The notes under the pieces are model-generated. The model was not told where the DNA came from, did no database searches, and saw nothing but the letters and a program-made list of their open reading frames with translations. 64,000 nucleotides of DNA. Origin: Leifsonia sp. TF02-11. GTDB lineage: Bacteria > Actinomycetota > Actinomycetes > Actinomycetales > Microbacteriaceae. Position numbers and translations under genes: made by a program. This document shows positions 26,391-38,576 of the stretch, one piece after another. Positions within the stretch are counted from its first letter, which is position 1, and each line of letters begins with the position of its first letter. The DNA lies in contig NZ_JAGEKP010000001.1 in the NCBI RefSeq assembly GCF_017565305.1, positions 62,001 to 126,000 on the forward strand, in the 5' to 3' direction.

Positions 26391-27440
26391 ATGACTTTCT
26401 CGGTTGCCGTCGCCGGTGCCTCCGGGTACGCGGGCGGCGAGCTGCTGCGCATCCTCGCCGATCATCCCGATTTCGAGATCCGCACCGTCACCGCCCACCA
26501 GAACGCCGGTCACCCGCTGATCGCGCACCAGCCGCACCTGCGTTCGCTCGCCCACCTCACACTCACCGAGAGCACGGCGGAGAAACTCTCCGGTCACGAC
26601 GTGGTCTTCCTGGCCCTGCCGCACGGCACGTCCGGCGCGATCGCCGCGCAGCTGCCCGCCGACACCCTCGTTGTCGACGCGGGAGCGGACCACCGGCTGG
26701 AGGATCCGGCCGACTGGGCCGCGTTCTACGGCGGCGAGCACCACGGGGCGTGGGCCTACGGGGTGCCCGAGCTGATCGTGTCCGCCGACGGGACGAAGCA
26801 GCGGTCGCGGATCGTCGGCACGACAAGGATCGCCGCACCCGGCTGCAACGCGAGCGCCGTCTCCCTCGCGCTCGCGCCGGGCATCCACGCCGGGATCGTC
26901 GAGGAGCAGGACATCGTCAGCGTCCTCGCCGTCGGCCCCTCCGGCGCGGGCAAGTCGCTCAAGACGATGTATCTGGCCAGCGAGATCCTCGGGTCGGCCA
27001 ACCCGTACGCGGTGGGCGGCACGCACCGGCACATCCCGGAGATCCAGCAGAACCTCCGCAAGGCGGGCGCGACGGCGCCGACGCTGTCGTTCACACCGGT
27101 GCTCGTTCCGATGTCGCGCGGCATCCTCGCCACCTCCACTGCGCGGGTGAAGCCGGGAGTGACCGCGCAGCAGGTGCAGGAGGTCTGGGAGGCCGCCTAC
27201 GTGGACGAGCCGTTCGTGCAGGTGCTGCCCGCCGGAACCGTTCCGCGTACCGCCGACGTGCTCGGCGCCAACACGGTTCTGATCGGCGTCGCGCTCGACG
27301 CGGCCGCGGGGCGGGTCGTCACGGTACTCGCGATCGACAATCTCTACAAAGGAACAGCCGGGGCGGCGATCCAGTCCGCGAACATCGCTCTCGGCCTCGC
27401 CGAGACCGCCGGCCTGAGCGTGAACGGAGTCGCGCCATGA
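26391..27440 (+). CDS. argC: N-acetyl-gamma-glutamyl-phosphate reductase
   Basis: The 349-residue NADPH-dependent enzyme reduces N-acetylglutamyl-5-phosphate to the semialdehyde, step 3 of arginine synthesis. The dinucleotide loop [15 protein letters not shown] is at the N-terminus. The catalytic Cys lies in [13 protein letters not shown] near residue 150. [13 protein letters not shown] near residue 211 supplies the catalytic His. AAGGA precedes the ATG. It is the first gene of argCJBDFH and overlaps argJ by 4 nt. Confidence 0.97.
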   Translation: MTFSVAVAGASGYAGGELLRILADHPDFEIRTVTAHQNAGHPLIAHQPHLRSLAHLTLTESTAEKLSGHDVVFLALPHGTSGAIAAQLPADTLVVDAGADHRLEDPADWAAFYGGEHHGAWAYGVPELIVSADGTKQRSRIVGTTRIAAPGCNASAVSLALAPGIHAGIVEEQDIVSVLAVGPSGAGKSLKTMYLASEILGSANPYAVGGTHRHIPEIQQNLRKAGATAPTLSFTPVLVPMSRGILATSTARVKPGVTAQQVQEVWEAAYVDEPFVQVLPAGTVPRTADVLGANTVLIGVALDAAAGRVVTVLAIDNLYKGTAGAAIQSANIALGLAETAGLSVNGVAP

Positions 27441-28591
27441 GCGTCACCACAGCCAAAGGATTCGCCGCGGCCGGCGTCGTCGCGGGGCTCAAGTCGAGCG
27501 GCAAGCGCGACCTCGCGCTCGTGCAGAACCGGGGGCCGCTCACCGCGGCCGCCGCCGTGTTCACCACCAACCGCTGCCAGGCCAATCCGGTGATCTGGAG
27601 CAAGCAGGTCATCGCCGACGGCGTGGTCTCCGCGATCGTCCTCAACTCCGGAGGCGCGAACTGTTACACCGGGTCGCGCGGCTTCCAGACCACGCACGCG
27701 ACGGCCGAGGCGGTGGGGGAGGCCCTGGGCATCTCGGCGGGCGATGTGCTGGTGTGCTCGACCGGCCTCATCGGCGAGCAGCTCGACGTCGCGAAGCTGA
27801 CGGCCGGCGTCGCTCAGGCGGCGACGGCGCTCGCCGGCGACTCGGGACTCGGCGCCGCCGAGGCGATCATGACGACCGACACCCGGCCCAAGCAGGCGGA
27901 GCACCGCTCCGACGCGGGTTGGGCGGTCGGCGGGATGGCCAAGGGTGCCGGCATGCTGGCGCCGGGGCTCGCGACCATGCTGGTCGTCATCACCACCGAC
28001 GCGGTGCTCGACTCCGACCAGCTCGACCGTGCCCTGCGCGCGGCCACCCGGGTCACGTTCGACCGGGTGGACTCCGACGGGTGCATGTCGACGAACGACA
28101 CCGTCGCCCTCCTCGGCTCCGGGGCGAGCGGGGTGACTCCCGACCTCGACGAGTTCACACTCGCCCTCACCGACGTGTGCCGCAGCCTCGCGAAGCAGCT
28201 GCAGGAGGACGCCGAGGGAGCGTCGCACGACGTCACGATCGAGGTCGTCAACGCCCGCACGGAGGACGACGCCGTGACCGTCGGCCGCGCCGTCTCGCGC
28301 TCCAACCTGTTCAAGGCGGCGATCTTCGGCAACGACCCCAACTGGGGTCGGGTGCTCGCCGCCGTGGGCACGACCGACGCGGAGTTCGACCCGTACGGCA
28401 TCGACGTGGCGATCAACGGCGTGCAGGTGTGCACGGCCGGGGAGCCCGACCAGCCGCGCGACCTGGTCGACCTGACCCCGCGCGCCGTGCACGTGCTCAT
28501 CGACCTCCACGCCGGAGACGAGACGGCCGCGATCCTCACCAACGACCTGACCCACGACTACGTGCACGAGAACAGTGCCTACTCCAGCTGA
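27437..28591 (+). CDS. argJ: Glutamate N-acetyltransferase / amino-acid acetyltransferase
   Basis: The 384-residue bifunctional ArgJ transfers acetyl from N-acetylornithine to glutamate, closing the cyclic arginine pathway. The self-cleavage site is visible in [20 protein letters not shown], with nucleophile Thr at residue 180. [16 protein letters not shown] and the C-terminal [14 protein letters not shown] are family hallmarks. Presence of ArgJ implies the acetyl-recycling route, so argE is not needed. Confidence 0.97.
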   Translation: MSVTTAKGFAAAGVVAGLKSSGKRDLALVQNRGPLTAAAAVFTTNRCQANPVIWSKQVIADGVVSAIVLNSGGANCYTGSRGFQTTHATAEAVGEALGISAGDVLVCSTGLIGEQLDVAKLTAGVAQAATALAGDSGLGAAEAIMTTDTRPKQAEHRSDAGWAVGGMAKGAGMLAPGLATMLVVITTDAVLDSDQLDRALRAATRVTFDRVDSDGCMSTNDTVALLGSGASGVTPDLDEFTLALTDVCRSLAKQLQEDAEGASHDVTIEVVNARTEDDAVTVGRAVSRSNLFKAAIFGNDPNWGRVLAAVGTTDAEFDPYGIDVAINGVQVCTAGEPDQPRDLVDLTPRAVHVLIDLHAGDETAAILTNDLTHDYVHENSAYSS

Positions 28592-28592
28592 G

Positions 28593-29509
28593 ATGACGAC
28601 GACAGACGAGACGACCGAGGCCGCCGAAGCGGCCGAGCACGAAGCAGCCGCGGCCAAGGCCGCGACCCTCATCGAGTCGCTGCCGTGGCTGAAGACCTTC
28701 CACGACCGCGTCATCGTCGTGAAGTTCGGCGGCAACGCCATGGTGAGCGAAGAGCTGCAGCGTACGTTCGCGGAAGACATCGTCTACCTGCGCTACGCGG
28801 GCCTGCGTCCCGTCGTGGTGCACGGTGGGGGCCCGCAGATCTCGGCCATGCTCGACCGGCTGGGCATCGACAGCGAGTTCCGGGGCGGCTACCGGGTCAC
28901 GACGCCCGAGGCGATGGACGTGGTGCGGATGGTGCTGACCGGCCAGATCAACCGCGACATCGTGAGCAACATCAACAAGCACGGCCCACTGGCCGCCGGC
29001 CTTTCCGGAGAGGACGCCGGGCTCTTCCAGGGCCGCAAGCGCGGGGCCGTCGTCGACGGCGAAGAGGTCGACCTCGGTCTCGTCGGCGACGTGATCGGTG
29101 TGAACCCGGAGGCGGTGCTCGCTCAGCTCGACGCCGGGCGCATCCCGGTGGTCTCCTCGATCGCGCCCGACATCGACGACCCCGGTCAGTCGCTCAACGT
29201 CAACGCCGACGCCGCAGCGGCGGCGCTCGCCGTGGCGCTCGGAGCCGCGAAGCTGGTCATCCTGACCGACGTCGCCGGACTCTACAGCGACTGGCCCAAC
29301 CGCGACTCCCTGCTGTCGAAGATCGCGGCGCCCGAGCTGCGGGAGCTGCTGCCGACGCTCGAGTCGGGGATGATCCCCAAGATGTCGGCCTGCCTCGATG
29401 CCGTCGACGGCGGCGTGCCCAAGGCGGCGATCATCGACGGACGGGTGGCACACTCGATCCTGCTCGAGGTCTTCACGCAGTCCGGAATCGGAACGGAGGT
29501 GGTGCCCGC

Positions 29510-29513
<4 letters not shown>
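28593..29513 (+). CDS. argB: Acetylglutamate kinase
   Basis: The 306-residue amino-acid kinase phosphorylates N-acetylglutamate. [11 protein letters not shown] binds phosphate, [12 protein letters not shown] binds substrate and [19 protein letters not shown] and [11 protein letters not shown] shape the nucleotide site. The N-terminal helix ([17 protein letters not shown]) is the segment that in hexameric enzymes mediates arginine feedback inhibition. A GTG six codons upstream that overlaps argJ is an alternative start. argD overlaps its end by 4 nt. Confidence 0.96.
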
Positions 29514-33156
<3,643 letters not shown>

Positions 33157-33157
<1 letters not shown>

Positions 33158-33279
33158 TGGCCGGCCGTCCGGAGCAGCGGCGGCCGGGATGGGTCATCCC
33201 GCTGATCGTCGTCGTCGCGGTCGCGGTGATCGTGGTCGGTCTGATCGTCACCGTCGTGGCCGGCGGCCGGATCTTCTGA
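33157..33279 (+). CDS. Small single-span membrane protein
   Basis: The 40-residue product is a basic start (MAGRPEQRRPGW) followed by one long hydrophobic helix rich in Val and Ile. The ATG shares a base with the argH stop (TGATG) and the next gene starts 13 nt downstream, so it is in the operon. No function is known. The tight packing and typical codon use support translation. Confidence 0.6.
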
Positions 33280-33292
33280 GCGGGCGGCCGTC

Positions 33293-33922
33293 GTGACCCT
33301 CTACCGCCCGGGGCGCGACGTCTTCCTCGCGTCGGCGCTCGATGTCGCGCCGAAACTGCTCGGCGCGGTCCTCCGTCACGAGACGGAGGAGGGCGCCGTC
33401 ACGGTGCGCATCACCGAGGTGGAGGCCTACATCGGCGACGGCGTCGACCCCGGTTCGCACTCCTTCCGCGGCCGCACGAAGCGCAACGCCGTGATGTACG
33501 GCGGCCCTGGACACCTCTACACCTACTTCACGTACGGGATGCACGTCTGCGCCAACGTGGTCTGCTCGCCGGAGGGCGTCTCCTCCGCCCTGCTGCTCCG
33601 GGCAGGGGAGGTCGTGGAGGGCGAGGAGCTGGCGGAGCGGAGGCGGTCCGGGCCATCGGGGCGCGCGATTCCCGCGCGCGATCTGGCCAGGGGCCCCGCG
33701 CGGCTGGTGGTGGCGACCGGCATCCTGCTGTCGGAGAACGGCTCCGACCTGTTCGCGCCGCCGTTCGACCTCCTGCTGCCGGCCGTGCAGCCCGCCTACG
33801 AGACCGGCCCACGCACCGGCGTCTCGGGTGCAGGCGGCAGCGTGACGTTCCCGTGGCGGTTCTGGATTCCCGGCGACCCGACCGTCTCCCCGTACAAGCG
33901 CCACCCCAAATCGCACGACTGA
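33293..33922 (+). CDS. 3-methyladenine DNA glycosylase (AAG/Mpg family)
   Basis: The 209-residue monofunctional glycosylase removes alkylated purines. RITEVEAYIGDGVDPGSHSF carries the catalytic Glu (ITEVEAY) and DPGSH, and NAVMYGGPGHLYTYFTYGMH is the intercalating and active-site block. A ARGPARLVVATGI segment near residue 135 is also typical. It lacks the N-terminal extension of eukaryotic AAG. It follows argH and the small membrane gene as the last gene of the transcript. Confidence 0.93.
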   Translation: MTLYRPGRDVFLASALDVAPKLLGAVLRHETEEGAVTVRITEVEAYIGDGVDPGSHSFRGRTKRNAVMYGGPGHLYTYFTYGMHVCANVVCSPEGVSSALLLRAGEVVEGEELAERRRSGPSGRAIPARDLARGPARLVVATGILLSENGSDLFAPPFDLLLPAVQPAYETGPRTGVSGAGGSVTFPWRFWIPGDPTVSPYKRHPKSHD

Positions 33923-33945
33923 GCACTCAGAGCGATCTGCCCGGG

Positions 33946-34008
33946 CGCCGAGGGGCACTCTGTTGTCCCCTTCGCACCTCGAAAGGGACAACGACGTGCC
34001 CCTCGGCG
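33946..34008. terminator. Long two-tier inverted repeat between convergent genes
   Basis: The outer stem is 13 bp (CGCCGAGGGGCAC with GTGCCCCTCGGCG). After a 3x3 internal loop an inner 8-bp stem (GTTGTCCC with GGGACAAC) follows, then TTCG with CGAA. The 63-nt element is almost fully self-complementary and lies 24 nt after the glycosylase stop and 12 nt before the end of the convergent membrane gene. It is probably a bidirectional terminator. Confidence 0.75.
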
Positions 34009-34020
34009 GCAGCGGACGGG

Positions 34021-34620
34021 TCAGGCTGCGGCGAAGCGGAAGAGGCCGGCGCAGACGCAGGCCCAGATGAGGCTGACCAGGGTGCCGATGATGAACCGCT
34101 CGCGGGCCTCCGGCGCCTCCAGCTCGGTGAAGCGGCCGACGCCCTTGATCGCGATCAGCACGCCGAGGGCCTCGGGGAAGCCCGCCATGATCGCGCCCGT
34201 GGTCGCGAACCGCTCGAGGAACCCGATGGTCGTGCCGCCCCGCAGCACCTCCCTGGTCTCCTCCAGCCCGCTCACGCGGTCGTGGACGACGATGCCGCCG
34301 TGGACGCCGGGCACCGCGGTGCTCCGGGTGGCGAGGGCGAGCGCGAGCTGGGCTGCGGGGCCGCCGCCGATCACGCTCAGGACGAGGGCGACGACGCCGA
34401 TCAGCACCCGGAAGGTCAGGGGCGCGCTCTGTTGAGGGATCGCGACCAGGAGGAACGCCAGGGCGAGCAGCCCCGCCGCGGTATAGACGAGCGGGCGCCG
34501 CGGAGTGCGCAGGGTGGCGACCATGCAGCACACGGAGGCGATGGCGACCACGAGCGCCAGCGCCCACAGGGCGATCGGCAGCGCGGCCTGGAGGAACTGG
34601 GGCAGAGGCAGGGCGGTCAT
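34021..34620 (-). CDS. Conserved-looking membrane protein next to the SatD-like gene
   Basis: The 199-residue product has four predicted helices: PIALWALALVVAIASVCC, LVYTAAGLLALAFLLVAIP, LIGVVALVLSVIGGG and a C-terminal FIIGTLVSLIWACVCAGLF. A cytoplasmic-looking segment (VSGLEETREVLRGGTTIGFL then FATTGAIMAGFPEALGVLIA) lies before the last helix. I do not recognise the family. It follows the SatD-like gene by 55 nt on the same strand, so the pair is probably one operon with shared control. Confidence 0.75.
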   Translation of the reverse strand: MTALPLPQFLQAALPIALWALALVVAIASVCCMVATLRTPRRPLVYTAAGLLALAFLLVAIPQQSAPLTFRVLIGVVALVLSVIGGGPAAQLALALATRSTAVPGVHGGIVVHDRVSGLEETREVLRGGTTIGFLERFATTGAIMAGFPEALGVLIAIKGVGRFTELEAPEARERFIIGTLVSLIWACVCAGLFRFAAA

Positions 34621-34675
34621 GCGGCTCACGTTCGGTCGGCGGACGTTCTGTCGGAGAAGCGGCGGGCGGCCGTGC

Positions 34676-35290
34676 TCAACCGGAAGTCGTTCCCTGGGCG
34701 GCGTCGGCGCTCTCCAACAGCCTAACCAGGGCAGGCTGTGCGGCGAGGTCGGCGCGCAGCCCGGCCGCGCGGGCGCGGTCGCTGACCGATTGGGGCGTGA
34801 TGCCGAGCCGTGCACCGGCCTCGGCCTGGGTCATCCCGGTCGACACGAGGTCGTACAGCTCCCATCCCGCTGCGCTGCGACCCGCGCGCAGGCTGAGCAG
34901 CAGGCCCACAAGCGCCTCCGCGTCGGCGGCCGGCTGCGGGGCGACGAGCGCTTCGGCGGCGAAGCGGAGCGGTGCCCGCTTGGCGCGCGTGACCGCGGCC
35001 CTGGCGGCGACGAACGCGTCGCCTCCCGCCTCCCTGGTGTGCGGCGGAAGAGGAGTGCGCACCTCCCCGATGCCGAGACCGACGCTCCACGCGTCGCCGC
35101 GGGCGAGTGTCGTCACGATGTCGAGGGCGGCGGCGGCATCCGCGGTGAGCGCCTGCAGCTCGTCGCCCGCGTTGCGGTCGACGGGGAGCAGGAGCCGGTC
35201 GCCGAATCGCTCGTCGAGCGCCGCGAGCACCGGCGTGACGATGTCGGGTCGGCCCCGGCTGTCGACCTGGTCGGCCGTGATGACGAACAT
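34676..35290 (-). CDS. SatD-like protein with C-terminal HTH
   Basis: The 204-residue protein starts MFVITADQVDSRGRPDIVTP and has the SatD-type core (LLPVDRNAGDELQAL, then WSVGLGIGEVRTPLP and GGDAFVAARAAVTRA), a nucleotidyl-cyclase-like fold seen in stress-related operons. The C-terminus forms a helix-turn-helix (MTQAEAGARLGITPQSVSDR). The start was set at an ATG preceded by GGAGGGA; an open frame extends 21 codons upstream. Three phased inverted repeats overlap its promoter, making it a candidate autoregulator. The effector is unknown. Confidence 0.7.
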   Translation of the reverse strand: MFVITADQVDSRGRPDIVTPVLAALDERFGDRLLLPVDRNAGDELQALTADAAAALDIVTTLARGDAWSVGLGIGEVRTPLPPHTREAGGDAFVAARAAVTRAKRAPLRFAAEALVAPQPAADAEALVGLLLSLRAGRSAAGWELYDLVSTGMTQAEAGARLGITPQSVSDRARAAGLRADLAAQPALVRLLESADAAQGTTSG

Positions 35291-35300
35291 GATCCCTCCG

Positions 35301-35378
35301 ATCAGGGGTTTTGGCCTGATCGTGAGCATATCAGGGTTCATGGCCTGATTCAATGATCATCAGGATCTCTGACCTGAC
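35301..35378. promoter_or_regulatory. Three phased operator-like repeats ATCAGG-N8-CCTGAY
   Basis: Inverted repeats start at 35301, 35330 and 35359, exactly 29 bp apart. Each is ATCAGG, 8 nt, then CCTGAT (CCTGAC in the third). The middle one overlaps the minus-strand promoter of the SatD-like gene, and the third lies 31 bp before the -10 of the second tyrS. Even 29-bp phasing suggests cooperative binding of one protein to the same or nearby DNA faces. Confidence 0.7.
35325..35353 (-). promoter_or_regulatory. Promoter of the SatD-like gene
   Basis: On the minus strand TTGAAT (35348-35353) and TATGCT (35325-35330) are separated by exactly 17 bp. This is one of the best consensus promoters in the window and lies inside the operator repeats. 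Confidence 0.65.
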
Positions 35379-35408
35379 TGCAACGCCGAGCCCGGTGACC
35401 GCCGCTGC

Positions 35409-35414
35409 TAGCCT
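35409..35414 (+). promoter_or_regulatory. -10 box TAGCCT, leaderless promoter
   Basis: TAGCCT ends 6 nt before the GTG of the second tyrosyl-tRNA synthetase. Confidence 0.5.
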
Positions 35415-35420
35415 GGGACC

Positions 35421-36752
35421 GTGCCAGAAACCGCCGCAGCCGCAGAACGGAGCAGCGCAGAGCAGAGGCTCAGCGCGCAGACCAACGACCCGACGTTCGC
35501 CGACGTCTGGGACGAGCTCACGTGGCGCGGACTCGTCCACGTCTCGACCGACGAATCCGCCCTCAAAGAGCTCCTCGCCGGCGACCCGATCACGTATTAC
35601 TGCGGTTTCGACCCGACGGCGCCCAGCCTCCACCTCGGCAACCTGGTGCAGCTCCTGCTGATGCGCCGCCTCCAGCTCGCCGGGCACAAGCCCCTCGGGC
35701 TCGTCGGCGGCTCCACCGGCCTCATCGGCGACCCGCGCCCGACCGCCGAGCGCACGCTGAACACGAAGGAGACCGTCTCGGAGTGGGTCGGCTACCTGCA
35801 GCAGCAGGTCACCCGCTTCCTGTCCTCCGAGGGCGACAACGCCGTGCGCCTGGTCAACAACCTCGACTGGACGGCGCCGCTGTCGGCGATCGACTTCCTG
35901 CGTGAGATCGGCAAGCACTTCCGCGTCGGCACGATGCTCAAGAAGGACGCCGTCGCGGCGCGCCTCAACTCCGACGAGGGCATCTCGTACACCGAGTTCA
36001 GCTACCAGATCCTGCAAGGCATGGACTTCCTGGAGCTCTACCGTCAGTACGGCTGCGTGTTGCAGACCGGTGGCAGCGACCAGTGGGGCAACCTCACGAG
36101 CGGCACCGACCTCATCCGCAAGGTGGAGGGCGCGCACGGCCACGCCATCGGCACGCCGCTCATCACCAACAGCGACGGGACCAAGTTCGGCAAGAGCGAG
36201 GGCAACGCGATCTGGCTCGACGCGAACCTCACCAGCCCGTACCGCATCTACCAGTTCTGGCTCAACGCCGACGATGCCGACGTCATCGACCGCCTCAAAG
36301 TCTTCACGTTCCTGCACCGCGACGAGATCGAGCGGCTCGAGCGCGCCGTCGCCGAGGAGCCGTTCCGCCGGGAGGCGCAGCGCCGCCTCGCCTACGAGGT
36401 GACCGCGCTCATCCACGGCGTGGAAGCGACGGAAGCCGTCATCGCCGCGTCGGAGGCGCTCTTCGGGCAGGGCGATCTGGCCGGGCAGGACACGGGGACA
36501 CTCGAGGCCGCGCTGCGCGAGCTGCCCAATACGATGACGGCGGCCTCCACCACGATCGCGCAGGCGCTCGTGGACACCGGCCTCACCAAGAGCCTCGGCG
36601 AGGCGCGCCGCGCGGTGGGCCAGGGCGGCGTCTACGTCAACAACGCCAAGGTCGAGGACGCCGACGTCGAGGTGGGGGAGCACCTGCTCCCCGGTGGGAT
36701 GGTCGTGCTGCGGCGCGGCAAGAAGACCCTCAGCGGCGTCTTCGTGGAGTGA
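35421..36752 (+). CDS. tyrS: Tyrosyl-tRNA synthetase, standard TyrS form
   Basis: The 443-residue class I synthetase has YYCGFDPTAPSLHLGNLVQL (HIGH motif near residue 70), YQILQGMDFLELYRQYGCVL, GGSDQWGNLTSG and the KMSKS-type KFGKSEGNAIWL near residue 254. A C-terminal S4 domain follows (SLGEARRAVGQGGVYVNNAK). The roughly 25-residue N-terminal extension is Ala/Glu-rich. This is the common bacterial type and probably the housekeeping enzyme. The other tyrS at 12857 has a leader peptide and different motifs. Confidence 0.93.
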   Translation: MPETAAAAERSSAEQRLSAQTNDPTFADVWDELTWRGLVHVSTDESALKELLAGDPITYYCGFDPTAPSLHLGNLVQLLLMRRLQLAGHKPLGLVGGSTGLIGDPRPTAERTLNTKETVSEWVGYLQQQVTRFLSSEGDNAVRLVNNLDWTAPLSAIDFLREIGKHFRVGTMLKKDAVAARLNSDEGISYTEFSYQILQGMDFLELYRQYGCVLQTGGSDQWGNLTSGTDLIRKVEGAHGHAIGTPLITNSDGTKFGKSEGNAIWLDANLTSPYRIYQFWLNADDADVIDRLKVFTFLHRDEIERLERAVAEEPFRREAQRRLAYEVTALIHGVEATEAVIAASEALFGQGDLAGQDTGTLEAALRELPNTMTAASTTIAQALVDTGLTKSLGEARRAVGQGGVYVNNAKVEDADVEVGEHLLPGGMVVLRRGKKTLSGVFVE

Positions 36753-36777
36753 CCACTCCCGGGAGCCCTGCGCCGGG

Positions 36778-37692
36778 TCAGAGTGATCGGGCGGCGCCCG
36801 GCGGCAGTACTCCTGCTCGGCGGTCGAGTTCGTCGAGCAGGCTCGCGGAGCGCACGGAGTCCACCTTGCGGACGAAGGGCATCGAACTGCGGACGATCTC
36901 GTCGAGCTCGTCCAGGGTGAAGGTCTTCGTCATCGATCGATCGAGAAGGTGGATGTTCGCGTAGTCGGCGACCTTCTCGCCGCGGAAGGGGCCGACGCCC
37001 CCCTCCTGGGTCTGCGATGCGTACGGACTGCGCAGAACGGCGGTCGGAAAGAACGTCTCCTCGGGGGATTGGGTCGTCCGGAGCAAGCGGCGGTAGTGGT
37101 CGGCGGCCGGGAGGACGGCCTCACGGATCGCGGCGGCTGTGAGCACGCACCATTGACTGCCGAGGATGAACTGGTCTTCGCCGGGAATCGTCCTCGGGAA
37201 CAGCCTCGATACCCGCTGCACCAGCTTGCGCGGGATTCCGTAGAGGATCCGCCGGTACCCCGTCTGACGCACCGGGAAGGTGTCGTAGAACTGGCGGAAC
37301 CGAGTTCTGCTCTGGTCTGCGAAGTCGTGGTACGGCGCTCCCGAGAGATAGAGCCGCTTCGGCGGAGCGTCCAACTCGGCGACGATCTCTGCAACCGGCC
37401 TCAACGGATAGCAATGACCGGACAGCAGCACGATCTGCTCCTCGTCCGACAATCCGGTGAGGGAGTCACGATAGAGCGCCAGAATGGCCTCGACCAGGCT
37501 CCACCCTCCCCAGTTCGTCGTCACCCGCGACTCGCTGATCCGGACGTTCTCGATCCCCGCGAGTGCGTCCGCGAATGGTCTTCGATCGCGACGCCCGTCG
37601 ATGTGGACGACGACGGGATACGGGGCGAGTCTGCGGCCGAGCCGTGCGAGCATTCGGGGATCGTCATGGGCGAGGACGGCGAAGGTGGTCAA
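36778..37692 (-). CDS. Core-2/I-branching-type beta-glycosyltransferase
   Basis: The 304-residue enzyme resembles GT14 (Branch family). It starts TTFAVLAHDDPRMLARLGRR then LAPYPVVVHIDGR, and continues with WGGWSLVEAILALYRDSL and EQIVLLSGHCYPLRPV, the hallmark block. A C-terminal GEDQFILGSQWCVLT and SPEETFFPTAVLRSPYA supply the acidic catalytic region. It probably adds a branch sugar to a surface polysaccharide. A TTG start is supported by AAGGGA 4 nt upstream and a 4-nt overlap with the previous gene. Confidence 0.82.
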   Translation of the reverse strand: MTTFAVLAHDDPRMLARLGRRLAPYPVVVHIDGRRDRRPFADALAGIENVRISESRVTTNWGGWSLVEAILALYRDSLTGLSDEEQIVLLSGHCYPLRPVAEIVAELDAPPKRLYLSGAPYHDFADQSRTRFRQFYDTFPVRQTGYRRILYGIPRKLVQRVSRLFPRTIPGEDQFILGSQWCVLTAAAIREAVLPAADHYRRLLRTTQSPEETFFPTAVLRSPYASQTQEGGVGPFRGEKVADYANIHLLDRSMTKTFTLDELDEIVRSSMPFVRKVDSVRSASLLDELDRRAGVLPPGAARSL

Positions 37693-38576
37693 CGATTCCC
37701 TTTCGAGGCGTGGGCTCTCATTTGCGCGATCCGACGCAGCAGCGGTCGTCTGCCGCGAACCGGAGCGAGCGCCGCCCGCCTCTCGAGTTCGTCGAGTTCG
37801 GCGCCGAGGCCCGGGGGGATGGAGTCGATGGGGAAGCCGTCCCGACGCCAGGCGAACCAGGACGGGGCGAAGCCGAGCATCAGCTCGCCCAGCAGAAGGA
37901 ACGACTCCTCGACGAGCGAGCTCTTCGACCGGGACGCGCGCCAGGCGACCTGCGCCGTCACCTGTCCGGGATGGCGCCGGTAGATCACCCGTGGAACCGT
38001 CGAGCGGACGAGTCGGACGCCCTGGGCGGCGGCACGGAGCCACAACTCGTAGTCCTCGCTGGGCACCGGGCGATAGCCCTCCAGGTCGCGTAGGACGGCT
38101 GTCCTCGCGAGCATGGTCGGGTGCATGAACGGGTTGTCGACCAGCAGTACCAGCGGCGTGAGCGGGTGCGCGATCGGTTCGAGGCGCTGGGGTTTGACCA
38201 CGGGGGTCCCCGAGAACCAGTTGACGACCGGGGTGAAGGCGATGTCGGCGCCGGCCCGCAGGGCAGCGGCCTGAGCCTGCCAACGGCCGGGGAGCACGAT
38301 GTCGTCGGCGTCCATCCGTGCCACGAGCGGGGTCTCGACACGCTCGAGGAGCTGATTGAGGGAGGCCGCGACCCCGATCGACTCCGATGACTCGATGACC
38401 TCGACTCGCGAGTCGCCGAGAGAACGCGCGGCTTCCGCCGTCGCGTCCGTGCTCCCGTCCGATCGGAGAAGCACCCGGGATCCGGCCGGCAGGCCGCGAA
38501 GCGTCGACGAGATGGCGGTCCGAACGCTCGCCGCCGCGTTCCTCGCGGGGATGATCACGGTGATCGGCTGGCTCAC
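37689..38576 (-). CDS. Family 2 glycosyltransferase
   Basis: The 295-residue GT-A enzyme begins PITVIIPARNAAASVRTAIS. It has LLRSDGSTDATAEAARSLGD for nucleotide binding and the metal-binding MDADDIVLPGRW near residue 98, with EDYELWLRAAAQG carrying the likely catalytic acidic residue. It has no membrane helices. GTG start; it overlaps genes on both sides by 4 nt in the minus-strand operon. Confidence 0.87.
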   Translation of the reverse strand: MSQPITVIIPARNAAASVRTAISSTLRGLPAGSRVLLRSDGSTDATAEAARSLGDSRVEVIESSESIGVAASLNQLLERVETPLVARMDADDIVLPGRWQAQAAALRAGADIAFTPVVNWFSGTPVVKPQRLEPIAHPLTPLVLLVDNPFMHPTMLARTAVLRDLEGYRPVPSEDYELWLRAAAQGVRLVRSTVPRVIYRRHPGQVTAQVAWRASRSKSSLVEESFLLLGELMLGFAPSWFAWRRDGFPIDSIPPGLGAELDELERRAALAPVRGRRPLLRRIAQMRAHASKGNR

